A DNA stretch of 64,000 bases from NCBI GenBank assembly GCA_024138025.1, contig JAMXBD010001392.1, positions 310,001-374,000 of the forward strand. Reading direction: 5' to 3'. The DNA is from Combretum micranthum. Taxonomy: Eukaryota > Streptophyta > Magnoliopsida > Myrtales > Combretaceae. The notes below the pieces were generated by a model that worked only from the letters and a program-made list of their open reading frames with translations, was not told the origin of the DNA and did not search any database. The translations under genes were made by a program, and so were the position numbers. The stretch's first letter is position 1, and each line of letters begins with the position of its first letter. Below, in pieces: positions 1 through 10,772 of the stretch.

Positions 1-1
1 T

Positions 2-3000
2 GAGCCAACTTCTCAAGGCGGGTTAGGTTTTGACTATTATGTAAATTTGTCAGTGCCAGATATGTGGAAGTCTTATCTTGAGGATACTCCAGACCATGAA
101 TGGAGCATGAGTAAGGTCTTCATTCTGGCCTTTACATTTTCATATCATGCATATGATATTACTATATAGTTATCCTTTTAGTTTGCATTGTGATTCTTGC
201 ATATGCTATATTTCCTTTGAAAAATATCCATCCCGACTTAATCACAGAAAAGAATAAAATTTTCTTGAGCTATCATTGCAGATTGTTAGCACACTGGTTG
301 GTAACGGACACTATACTGATAAGATGCTTATTTATCCTGAAAACCATAATCAGGTAATGGAAGTGTGCTTCTCCATTCATTGCATATTGTTGCTATTATT
401 TGTATATTCTTTCTGCATGGACATTTTATTTCTGATCCTGTTATTGTGATAATGTTGTCAGTCCATGTCTGGGGGACAGTCTTTCGCTGAGATGTTGTTT
501 GGTAAATTGGGGGAGCAATCTTCAACTGGGTCATTGCTTCGAGGATGTTCTTTATACAAAGTATGAAACCTCTCTCGGGATTGTCTTACCCCTATTTTGG
601 TAGTTTTTTTTTTTTTTCACTTTGCCAATGCTGTATGAATGATGACCTGCATATTACCATCATAAGCTGTTGAAATCACTGCATGCTTCTGCAGGCTATG
701 TAAGTTGATGGAAATTTAATCTAACTGTGATAACCTTTTCATTGCAAAGCAAGAACATGCAATGGCTTTGACTGCAGCAAAAGTTTTTGTTTCATGAACT
801 TATTGCTTTGAAAATGTTTCTACGGAAGGTTATGCCTCATTTGTACGATTGGTTGCTGCCAGAACATTTTAGTTTTTACAATTATGTGGTTTGCTAGGTG
901 TTTCTCATTTATTTTTGCTCTTTTACATAGCTGTATCTGCAAGTATATGACTTTGATCCTCTTTGTCTCTTATTTATCTTAAACCAGATGATAAGATTGA
1001 TAACATTTACACTTGGTGGCCATGCTTTCCTCAACTTCATGGGCAATGAATTTGGTCATCCAAAGGTAAATTCATTTCTTAAGAGCTTTTCCAAACCTCA
1101 TATTGGCCTCATCTGATGCAAGTAGTTTCTTCTTTGGCTTAGAGGGTTGAATTTCCGATGCCAAGCAACAACTTCTCCTTTTCATTGGCAAATCGTCAGT
1201 GGGATCTTATGGATAAGGGTGTGCATTGCCATCTATTTTCCTTTGATAAGGTAACTCCTTTTGCTCAAATATTTCTCTGACAAAGTTTATTTCAATTATC
1301 AGTCCTCATAAGCCCTTGTTTTCATATGCCATATCATTGCAAAATGAATAGAAATTCTCAGGACGTGCTTCTGTTTTCTATTTTTTCAGTTTACAAACCT
1401 TCTACAGTCAATTGTGAAAGGAACTAAGTTGAATGGTTTCTGCACATTGCTTGAGGAATTAAGCAAAGCCTTGGTATAGAGTAATAACGCACACTTCTTT
1501 TTCTCTTAGGATATGATGGGGTTGGATCAGAATGAGAGATTACTCTCAAGAAAATTTTCAAACGTCCATCATGTTGATGACACCTCCTTGGTATGCATTT
1601 CCTCCTTTCTGCTCTTACTTGATGCAACTTTTTCATTGTTCACATGGTATGGCTTAAATAAATAAAATGAATATTAAAAGTATAAGGTGTCCAACCTTGG
1701 TCTTTTACTAGGAGGTTCCGTTATTTATGTTGATGACACAAATTGAATTGAATACATCTGTTTTATCATACATCTTAATATCTGATGAACATCCCCTTCA
1801 TTCTAAGGAGAGAATGACAAGAGCTATTTCAGGGATAGTTGACTTACTATATTATAACATTGATTGAGAGAAAAATGGAATTTTCATTATTATATATTTC
1901 CAATCGTAGCCATTGTCTAGCTGCAAATATTTTAATAAAAGAGGCATTTGTGTACTACAGAGGTGATACTATCATATGCAAAGCCCAACAATCTTCATGT
2001 TTCTCATTTTTTTCAACCGAGCTCTCTGCAAGAGATGGGAAACCCTAATCAACAAAAATAATACGAGACCTAGACAAATAATATAAATCTATTTGAAGTT
2101 ATTTTTAAGTAACGTGCATGCTCTTTTCTTATCCTGTGTTGTTTTAGTAATTCAAGTTTGTTGTAAATGGACCATGGACCTTAGCCTTAATCAACAAAAA
2201 TAATACGAATACAAGTATAAGGCATTACTTTTGTTTTTGAATTGGAAATTATGAACCAAAATCTTTTCTTCTTGCTGGAGTACTTCCTCTACTAGACCTA
2301 GACCTACCTTTGTCAGTTGTCACAATACCATCATGCTCAATTGGGACTGTTCGAACTTGGAAAGGTGTAATTTGTTATCTATTATCTGTTTTATAATTAT
2401 ACGTGTAATATTATTAGTATTATATTTCCTATAACAATGTACTTAATAGTATGGTAGGTAAGATAGACCAATAGTCACAAGTTTTTTGTATAAATAGATG
2501 TATTCTTGTACAAATTATACATGAAATATACTTCTCAAATACTTTCTAATTTCATCATGGTATCAGAGCTTGTTCTTGGGGTAAGATCAATGAGGGTCAC
2601 AGTACTAGGTATCATCTCTTCCTTTGCATTATTCTCCCCCGAAGAGATGATGGAGTTGGATTGTAGTAAGGTTCAGTTTCTCTGAAAGTAACATTCATAC
2701 TCACAAAATACTTCCTAGATGGAGGGTGATAGCATCTGTCACCTTTTTGTGTCGGTGAGTACTCAATAAACACACACTTAAGGGCTCTTGGATCTAGTTT
2801 CCCAGCATCCTTAGTATAAACAAAACAAACACATCAAAACCTTTGGAGGGACAATATATGTGTTATGTCCTGTTAAGATTTCTAAAGGACTCTTGTCGTT
2901 AAGGACTCTAAGAGGCATTCGGTTGATCAGATATGCAGCAACTAGAATTGCATTTCCCCAGTAAGGCTTAGGAAGATTCATGGTAAACATAAGAGACCTA

Positions 3001-6000
3001 GCAACTTCCAAAAGATGCCGATTTTTCCTCTCAGCTACCCCATTCTGTGCACTTGTATAGGGACAACTAGTTTGATGAATTATCCCATGTGACCTTAAAT
3101 AAGAATCAAATCTTTCATTCATGTATTCAGTGCCATTATCAGTCCTAAGAGTTTTTATTTTAGCATCAAATTGGGTGCAGACCATCTTATGAAAAGACTG
3201 AAAGCAAAAAACACATCACTCTTAGCCTTAAGTAAATAGACCCAAGTCATCCTAGTGCAACAATCAATAAAAGTGACAAACCATCGATTACCAGACAAGT
3301 AGTCTGAGTAGGACCCAAACATCAGAGTGAATAGTCATGAAAGGAAACTGACTTTTATTATTAATCAAAGGATAAGAGTTTCGAGAATGTTTTGCATATT
3401 CACAAGGATCACAAACTAATGAATCAAACCGAGTCTTTGAAAACAAACTAGGAAATTATTTACTTAACACAAAAAGGAGAATGTCCCAAACGCCTGTGCC
3501 ATTGCAAGATTTCTTGATTAACATCTTTATTTTCGCCATAAAAAACCTGTTGGAGACTAGATCCTTGACTTTCATTCAACATATATAAGCCATCGTGTAA
3601 TCTACCACTGCCAATCCTCTTCCCTATTTGAAGATCCTGAAAGACACAATGATCAGGAAAAAACTCAATTTTACAGTTGAGATTTTTGTAAGTGTACTGA
3701 CAGATAACAGATTGACAGGAAATTGAGGGACATGAAGTACAGGGGATGGTTTGATATGATAGTACAGAAAACAGAACCTGTTCCAAAACTGGGGTAAAAA
3801 AGCCATTGGCTATTCGGACATTGTCCTTATTAAACTAGTGAGTATTGAAGAAGATTTTTTGAGGAGCCCTCATGTTCTATTCGCACTAGAATCAATAATC
3901 CAATGATTAGTATCAAGGGTAGCAGGAAAAAGCATTACCTGACTGACAAAGTTGGATTTGGCAGCGGAGGAAGATTCTTTATGAGACATCATATGCTTGA
4001 GATACTGAATCTCATCAGGAGAAAAAAAGTCAGAGGGAGTCATCTGGAGTTGTTATAGTTTCAGACAAATTTGCCCGAGTAGAATGAACTCGTTTGCCTC
4101 CACGACCTCTCATTGGGCGTCCATGTAACTTCCAGCAAGTCTCTTTAGTATGAGAGGTTTCTCACAATAATCACATCGTATATGATCCTTATTAGAACTT
4201 TGATCTTTAACTGCTCAGATGAATCACTGGCTGCTATCAAACCAGATTTTTCAACTGTGGAATATAGAGCATGGTATTGCGTCTGCTCTCTTTCTGCTGA
4301 ACATAGGAGTATGCTTCCTCAAGAGAAGGGAAAGGGGTCTTACCCAAACATGAACTAATCTGATCAAATTCATTGTTCAATCCGGCCAAGAAATCATAGA
4401 CCCTTCTTTGCAAGTAGTTTTCTGCAATTTGACTAGCATCTCCAGTCAATCAGCCTGAAAATCTTGATAATATCAAGCTCTTGCCACAAGCCATTCAACT
4501 TAGAAAAAACTGCGAGATTGTCATCTTCTCCTTGCTTCAAACATGAACTTTGTTTCGAATCTCATAAATTTGGGCATCATTCCCACTTGTGAATAGGTGA
4601 AGTAACAGCATTCCATATTTTGCTGCTGTGTCAAGCAATAAGTATGTCTTGAAATTTGGGCTGCATGGAATTGATAAGCCATGACATTACTAGCGAATTT
4701 TCAAAATCCACTGTAATGTTGGATCATTTTGCTGGTTTGACTTTAGTACCGGTAATATAATCCTGCATTCCTCTAGCTTTGATAAACAATAAACAAAACC
4801 GTGACCAGGCAAGGTAATTATTTCCATTAAGCTTGATAGGACTAATTTGCAGTGAAGGATTATCAGCACTAATAGCTGCAATTTTCTTATCACTTTCCAT
4901 ATTGAAAGAAAAGGAGATAGCTCGATTGAAGAAACTTTTGGCCCAGGAATTTGAAATCAAGGATCTGGGAAAACTGCAATATTTCTTAGGAATTGAAGTT
5001 GCTAGATCAAAGAAAGGTATCTTTATTTCTCAGAGAAAATATATTCTGGATCTCCTGGAAGAAACTGGCATGTTAGGTTGTAAGCCAGCTGAATCCCCTA
5101 TTGAAAACAATCATAAGCTACAAGTTGGAATTGGTGATGCAGTTGATTTAGGGAGATATCAGAGATTGGTAGGAAGACTGATATATCTCTCTCATACTAG
5201 ACCCGCCATTGCATATGCAGTCAGTTTAGTGAGTCAATTTATGCATGATCCACGAGAATCACACATGCAGGCAGTATTTTGCATCTTGAGATATCTGAAG
5301 TTTGCTCTCGGAAAAGGACTGCTATTTGCCAAACATGGTCACCTTCAGATAGAATGCTTTACAGATGCAAATTGGGCTGGATCTCCAAGTGATAGAAGAT
5401 CCACCACTGGCTACTGTACTTTTGTAGGAGGAAATCTAGTAACATGGAGGAGTAAGAAACAAAATGTAGTTGCTCGATCAAGTGCTGAAGCAGAATACAG
5501 AGCTATGGCTCAAGGGGTTTGTGAGCTTCTGTGGGTACAAAAGATGTTAGAAGAATTAAGTCTATCGAGTAAAGATACACTGTCCTTGTATTGTGATAAT
5601 AAAGCTACTATTAATATAGCACAAAATCCAGTTTAACATGATAGAACCAAGCACATAGAGATTGATCGACACTTCATCAAAGAGAAATTGACTAATGGTG
5701 CCTTGAATTTACATCATGTGACATTTGATAAGCAACTGGCTGATGTGTTTACTAAAGGGTTGTGTCACAGGACCTATCATACTTTAGTTTGCAAGTTGGG
5801 CATGTGTGATATCTATGCTCCAACTTGAGGGGGAGTGTTGATATACGTGTAATATTATTAGTATTATATTTTCTATAACAATGTAATTAATAGTATGGTA
5901 GGTAAGGTAGACCAATAGTCACAATTAATAGTATGGTAGGTAAGGTAGACCAATAGTCACAAGTTTTTTGTATAAATAGATGTATTCTTGTACAAATTAT

Positions 6001-8677
6001 ACGTGAAATATACTTCTCAAATACTTTCTAATTTCATCAAAAACTAATATATTTTCAGTTTGGATTCCACATTTTTAAATAAATTTTTTTATCCCACTAT
6101 ATTTTTTTCTCTCTTACTTTTCCTCTACTTACGACTTATAACTTCTATATATACTTTAGAGAAACTGTTATCTAACTATCACCAACTTCAATGTTAGCTG
6201 ATCCTTCTTTTTCTCTAATTAACCCTTTTTTATCAAGTCTTTTTTTTTTTTTCCTTTCTGATTTAATTCTATATATTTTTTAGTACCCGTGTAACAGGTG
6301 TACAGTTTACTAGTGGATTCTAAAAGTGTGAGGAAGGACCTATTCTTTGGAAAGGAATATTTTTGCAAGAATAAATAAATATGATGGGCACTTGTTTAGG
6401 GTTATGTGATGTCTTTGATTTTATGATTGTGTTTGATTTTTCTTGTTTTTTATTTTTCATTTTTTTTTGTACGTGATTTGTTTTATGGGTTGTTTCATTT
6501 GTTGTTAGATAGTTAGGGTCAGTTATTTATGGTTTCATGGGTGCTATATTATAGGGGAGCAGTTAAACATAATCTGGGGGCTTTAATATAAGGTCTTTGG
6601 GTTACCTTTACAGTTTTTCCTAAATGAGTCCATAATTCTTAGCAATCATGGGTAGAAAAGGTAGGAAAAAGTCACGTACAAAAGGTAGGAAAAAGTCACA
6701 AACTTATCTAATTATGATGCACTGTTGCATTGTCCCATAACTAGATCCATCACTCAGGGAACACGGCAGGATTTCACTTTCCTGTTTCTCTACTATGTCA
6801 TTGTGGTTTTCTTCATGTCCCAAAATCCATTGATGTGGCTATGCATAAATTTTTTTACTTTGTTATGTGTGAGAGGAGATAGAGACATAGTAGGATATCT
6901 CACCAATACTGATCACTAATTTGGCCAGTGTTGAGGCTCTTCTCTCCTAAATTACATTTAGGCTTTAATCTGCCGCTACTTTTCTTTTTCCACTGTAGTT
7001 ACTTTGCTTCAGTCTTGATGTCAAATTATCCCACTATACATGGGTTATTTGCTTTCTGCAGGTGATATCTTACCTACGTGGTCCTTTTCTCTTCATATTC
7101 AACTTCCATCCAAATAATTCTTATCAATGCTATCCTATTGGTGTTGAAGAAGCGGGGGAGTATCAAGTAAGTGGGATTATTTTATCAACTGTACTCGTGA
7201 ATATCTTTGTTCAACTATATTTTTTTTTTTTACCAGTATCTTGCAAGATGGATGATGTGTAAAATTTCATTTTTGGTTTTGCTAGGATAGTTGGACACAT
7301 ATATAGACATGTATATATTTGATCTTTTTATAGCTATTCTCTATTTGATATTGAGTATCCTGTAATGGCCAGACATGGTTCTACAACTAAATTGGGAAAA
7401 TTTCATTGGAGAGGATCAATGTTTGGGGCCAAGTTCAAATAGGGGATCATCAATATTTAAAGTGGTTAAAAGAAGCAATCAACGTTATGTAAAGTGATGC
7501 AAATAAGAAATTCATTGCTATGCTGTCATAACACCATTTGAAGTATAATAACATACCATGTTGATTACTATTTGAACTTGATCCTATACTTTGATCTCCT
7601 TAGTTGTAATTTTCCCCAACTAAATTCACTTTCAGTGGGCATAAGTTATGTATAAGCTTTTGAATCTACTTGGCTTTGTTTCATGGTGGTCATTGTCCCT
7701 AAAAGATATATGGAACATTGTTTATTGAAAGTGGGTCATCTACACATTTAGTGACCACCTTTCAAATTATACTCTGGCTCACATAATGTATGGCTCCGTT
7801 ATGAATACAACCATGATGACCACAAATTTGATATTATGCTACAGATCATATTGAATACTGATGAAATGAAGTATGGGGGTCAAGGGTTACTAAAGGAAGA
7901 CCAATATTATCAAAAGACTTCCAACAAACGGTAAGTAGCAACCTTTATGTGCAATAGATTATTTTTGCATTTGAGTGACTGTCTTTAAATTTGTTGGCTA
8001 TTTCTTCTGAGGCTACTCACAATGGATTGCCTGCAGGGCTGATGGTCTTCGATATTCCTTGGAAGTACCCCTACCTAATAGAACCGCACAGGTGATTAAT
8101 TTTGACTATTGCTAAGCTGCTATACATCCCTTTTTCCAGCCTTTGATTGTACAGATAAGTATATGAACTTTGAACTTTCACCCATTCTAATTTCTTGCTG
8201 TTGGACCTGTCTTATGAACTTCAGAGCTGCAAGAACTAGAATAGAATTAGCTACATTTTTTTTTTTTTTTTTAAAACGTTAGCAAGAAGGTTGCACTCAC
8301 CAGACAACATCTGAATATATCTCGTCTGCCATCTAATTCTCCTCTTTAAGTTGCAAGTTGTAGCTCCATAATCAACTTTTAATGTGTACAATGCAGTAAT
8401 TGTTCCTTTGTCATATAAAAAAAATATATGCAATTGATATACATCAATATTTGAAGATTTCAACAGTTGTAGGGCCATTATAGATGCTAAAATATTTTTT
8501 ATCTAGAAGAAAATATTTTTCATTTGTTTCTTGATGTGCTTATTACATTGTAATGTGTGATTCAATGTTGTTCTGCTGTTTGATCAAATTCTCCTGTACT
8601 ACAACTCCCTCATTAATCGTTTCTATGCTGAGCCAACCTTGCAGGTATACAAATTGACACGGATTTTACGGATATAA
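2..8677 (+). CDS. SBE3: Starch-branching-enzyme-like protein, class III (3' part, 10 exons)
   Basis: These are the C-terminal exons of a plastid GH13 protein of the SBE3/BE1 (EMB2729) class, related to alpha-1,4-glucan branching enzymes; the 5' part lies left of the window. Exons: 2-115, 282-353, 462-560, 988-1065, 1143-1250, 1510-1590, 7062-7166, 7845-7930, 8037-8091 and 8645-8677 (stop TAA). All junctions are GT-AG and the frame stays open throughout; only the 7930/8037 junction splits a codon. Recognisable segments are [19 protein letters not shown] (exon 1), [17 protein letters not shown] (exon 4), [12 protein letters not shown] (exon 7), the beta-sandwich segment [10 protein letters not shown] and the C-terminus [10 protein letters not shown]. 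The usual AESHDQ motif of GH13 region IV reads ENHNQ (339-353), so the catalytic Asp position is Asn. This agrees with what I recall of the Arabidopsis member, an essential protein without clear branching activity. Introns are 77-678 nt except the 5471-nt one holding a Copia element. The assignment is secure; the enzymatic role is uncertain. Confidence 0.93.
2387..2557 (+). repeat. Copia 5' LTR
   Basis: It starts TGTTTTATAATTATACGTG and ends TTTCATCA, directly before the primer-binding site. It aligns along its length with 5836-6039, apart from a few substitutions, an altered first 15 bases and the absence of a 38-bp duplication found in the other LTR. The segment TATAAATAGATG near its 3' half is a plausible TATA box. 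Confidence 0.88.
2558..2570 (+). other. Copia primer-binding site (tRNA-iMet type)
   Basis: TGGTATCAGAGCT directly follows the left LTR. TGGTATCAGAGC is the standard initiator-methionine tRNA primer site of plant Copia elements and fixes the element's direction as +. Confidence 0.88.
2600..4900 (-). pseudogene. Copia gag-protease-integrase block, inverted, broken frames
   Basis: Read on the - strand the order is normal for a Copia polyprotein. The gag start codon is at 4900 ([11 protein letters not shown], then [10 protein letters not shown]). A UBN2-type gag segment lies at 4449-4237 ([17 protein letters not shown]). A protease-like WIIDSS, usually WIIDSGA, lies near 3900-3870. The GAG-pre-integrase segment is at 3786-3460 ([19 protein letters not shown]). 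The integrase core is at 3185-2811 ([30 protein letters not shown]). The post-integrase region [12 protein letters not shown] continues to about 2650. Frameshifts and stops interrupt it repeatedly, so no protein is expected. Its direction is opposite to the LTRs and the RT part. Confidence 0.85.
4908..5826 (+). pseudogene. Copia reverse transcriptase C-terminus and RNase H
   Basis: The open stretch reads from [19 protein letters not shown] (RT connection region), through [20 protein letters not shown], to the RNase H motifs [27 protein letters not shown] and LYCDNKATI, then the terminal [11 protein letters not shown] and [10 protein letters not shown] upstream of this, including the YVDD region, is absent. 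A TAA at 5634-5636 replaces a conserved Gln codon just before the terminal domain. The sequence upstream of about 4905 in this frame is the reverse of gag and not coding. Confidence 0.87.
5827..5835 (+). other. Copia polypurine tract
   Basis: GAGGGGGAG directly precedes the TGTTG of the right LTR, as expected for the plus-strand primer. Confidence 0.85.
5836..6039 (+). repeat. Copia 3' LTR with a 38-bp tandem duplication
   Basis: It runs from TGTTGATATACGTG to TTTCATCA and matches the left LTR. It differs by a perfect 38-bp tandem duplication (5885-5922 and 5923-5960, each starting AATTAATAGTATGG), which makes it about 33 bp longer. Confidence 0.88.
6283..6313 (+). mobile_element. Possible Helitron 3' terminus
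   Basis: ACCCGTGTAACAGGTGTAC can form a weak hairpin; seven bases later comes CTAG followed by T. Plant Helitrons end in a short GC hairpin, a few bases and CTRR, inserted before T. The stem is poor here and no 5' TC end was fixed, so this is tentative. Confidence 0.25.
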
Positions 8678-9230
8678 GCCATTTCATTTCTTGGCTCGAG
8701 ATGATGAAAGATTAATCACCTGATTAAAAACAGACTTGCTACTACATTGGGTAGGTTTTTTCCCTACTCAATACCTATAGGGTGATGGAGAGGCTATTAC
8801 ATGAGCCTAAAAGCTAAAGCAAGCTGGGATCTTTTTTGTCCTCATCCATTGCTTACCATGGTACAGCAGACTCTACTACAACTTGTCTGCATACAACTCA
8901 GAAAGGAGTCTGGTTGTTGATCTTGCTTCTGTGGTCATCAAATGATCACTCTAGCTTAGAAGTTTTATTGGTGCAGTTCCAGTTGGAGATATGGTATTGA
9001 GCTGGATGATGCTGCAGATGCATTTGCAGTGCATGTTGAACTATTAGGTTTCCTGGATGAGAGCTATGGAAGGAGTCTAGGCAAAGGAGGCTGGTTAAGC
9101 TTCCATATGGTTCTGATTTAGGCTAGATTTTTCCCTATTTGCTTTGTATGATGTATATGGAAGTTTATCTACGCCTTACTCAATGACTAGATATGTAATC
9201 ATTAGTTTCTTTTGGATTAGACAATTAGAC
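8678..9230 (+). other. SBE3 3' untranslated and flanking region
   Basis: No coding potential continues after the TAA at 8675-8677. The region is less AT-rich than the DNA beyond it and probably includes the 3' UTR, but I see no clear polyadenylation signal to fix its end. Confidence 0.4.
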
Positions 9231-10772
9231 CAATGACTTTGAAATTTATGATTGACCTGCTTGTCAAAGCACTCCTAATTCCTTGCATCTGAGTGCAATC
9301 CATTTGCGGTGTCTATGTTTGTTACTGATTTTAGTATTCCTCCATAGATCTTCAAAAGCATCAACGTGTTTCAAATGCAGTCTACCTTGCACTTGCACTT
9401 GAAGACAGATAGTTGAGGTTCTGGTTTCTCTGCTTGAGTCTATCCTTGAGTACGATGCATGGGCTGGTATAAAGTCATTACATTTCAATTGACATTAGAG
9501 ATGATCCGAGAGACCTCTCTCATTAATTGAGGAGTGTGATGTATGGACATAACTACTCGATATCACACATTTAAAACTTCTATGACCACCCCCGAGAACT
9601 TCATTTTTCACTCTTGCTAATTGCTTCCTTTTTGTGGATGCTTAGGCAATAAGAAAAACCAATTTACATAGGCCTCAATCATCCACAAATAAGTCTATTG
9701 ACAAATTGGGTTACAATTAGACGTAAAATAAAACGTCAAGAATTAATATCTCGCCTTTATTTTGTTTCAATGCTACTGCTAACTGCTTGGCATGTATTCA
9801 GCATAAGTTGGTTTTGGTGCAGCTAGTTGCTGCTTGAGGCAAGCAGAATCCAACTTTGCTCTGGGAGCTGGAGAATGGGGTCATTCTCGTGTTTCACCAG
9901 GATGATAGAGTAGTCATGAGTAATGCAAATATATGGTGAGACTAATGACTGAAAATGAAGATTAGAATATAATAGCACAATGCCATCTATCTGATTTTCA
10001 TTTTTCACCATGTTCATGTTAGAATCCTTTTGAAAGAGCATAACGAGTGTATTGGAAGCAATTTTGAAGAGAAATCTGTTCTTTTAAACGTGCCTTGGAC
10101 TCCAGAGATCTTGTGTTGAATTTGACATAGAAAGAGATGAATTTTTAGACAAAAGAGAAATGGATTTCTAAAGATGATGTCTCACTTAGAAGTTTCCATT
10201 CTGCTAAATTAACCTCCTTGTGAATTCAGCGAAAATATGACGTACCTCTCTAGCTAAATTTGTTGTTTGCGATATTCAGAAATGAATATTTCAGAACTAC
10301 AAGAATCTTTGCAAGAGATGGAGCAGAGTCAAAAGAACACTTGCTAGCCAAGGCTTCCAAGCTAGCATTGTCACGAAAAAATGAAGGAAAAGAACACAAA
10401 AAGGGAAAAAGGGAAAAAAAAATTGCACATAAGAAGACAATTGGAACAGCTTCTTGCATCTATGTGTTGAATTTTCCTGTTACTATTTTTTTTCCGCTGT
10501 TTATAATCAGTTACATTGGACAAAATTCTTCCTTTACTGTTAAGTTTCACAGCTAGTTGGCACGATTGTGTAAGTTTTCGTTCTTTATTTGCAGTGTCTT
10601 AGCCGCGTATGCTAGTCTGTTGCTTTTTTTATTAGGTGCAATTTGTAAAAGATAATCAGCTAAGTGGAAAGTCAGAACTATATAACAATCAAAAGACTAT
10701 AGAATTTTGAAATTCCGGTACATTATTATTTGGAGGAAGCAGTCATGGTAAAGTCTAACTCATGCAGTTGTT
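9231..10772. other. Spacer between SBE3 and the GT61 pseudogene
   Basis: Only short chance open frames occur on either strand (for example 9264-9488 and 10260-10556); none resembles a known protein or has splice context. The right end, just before 10773, should hold the 3' UTR of the leftward GT61 gene. Confidence 0.5.

Larger units (their letters stand above)
2387..6039 (+). mobile_element. Ty1/Copia LTR retrotransposon, internally inverted and deleted
   Basis: Two LTRs in the same direction (2387-2557 and 5836-6039) bound the element. A tRNA-iMet-type primer-binding site follows the left LTR and a purine tract precedes the right one, so the LTR frame points along +. Inside, gag, protease and integrase are coded on the - strand (4900 down to about 2600), while the end of reverse transcriptase and RNase H are on the + strand (4908-5826). 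The N-terminal half of RT is missing. The simplest reading is one element whose gag-PR-IN block was inverted and whose RT was partly deleted. No convincing 5-bp target duplication is visible. It lies in an SBE3 intron in the same direction as the gene. It is defective: many stops and frameshifts. Confidence 0.88.
1591..7061 (+). other. Expanded SBE3 intron (5.47 kb) with a Copia insertion
   Basis: The intron lies between the exon ending HHVDDTSL (1590) and the exon starting VISYLRGP (7062). It opens with GTATGC and closes with a pyrimidine-rich stretch and TGCAG. About 800 nt of AT-rich sequence precede the Copia element (2387-6039) and about 1 kb follows it. No host exon was found in either flank. 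A Helitron-like 3' end lies at about 6283-6313. Confidence 0.85.

Noticed and set aside
1390..1473. In-frame 84-nt stretch after a pyrimidine-CAG and before GT, a possible extra SBE3 exon ([11 protein letters not shown]...)
   Set aside because: The intron to the next exon would be only 36 nt, below the size plants splice, and the segment has no counterpart in the SBE3 proteins I know. The single 259-nt intron 1251-1509 is the better model.
4833..4907. Upstream extension of the Copia RT/RNase H frame starting with Met at 4833
   Set aside because: This part is the reverse of the gag start (MESDKK on the - strand) and only happens to be open.
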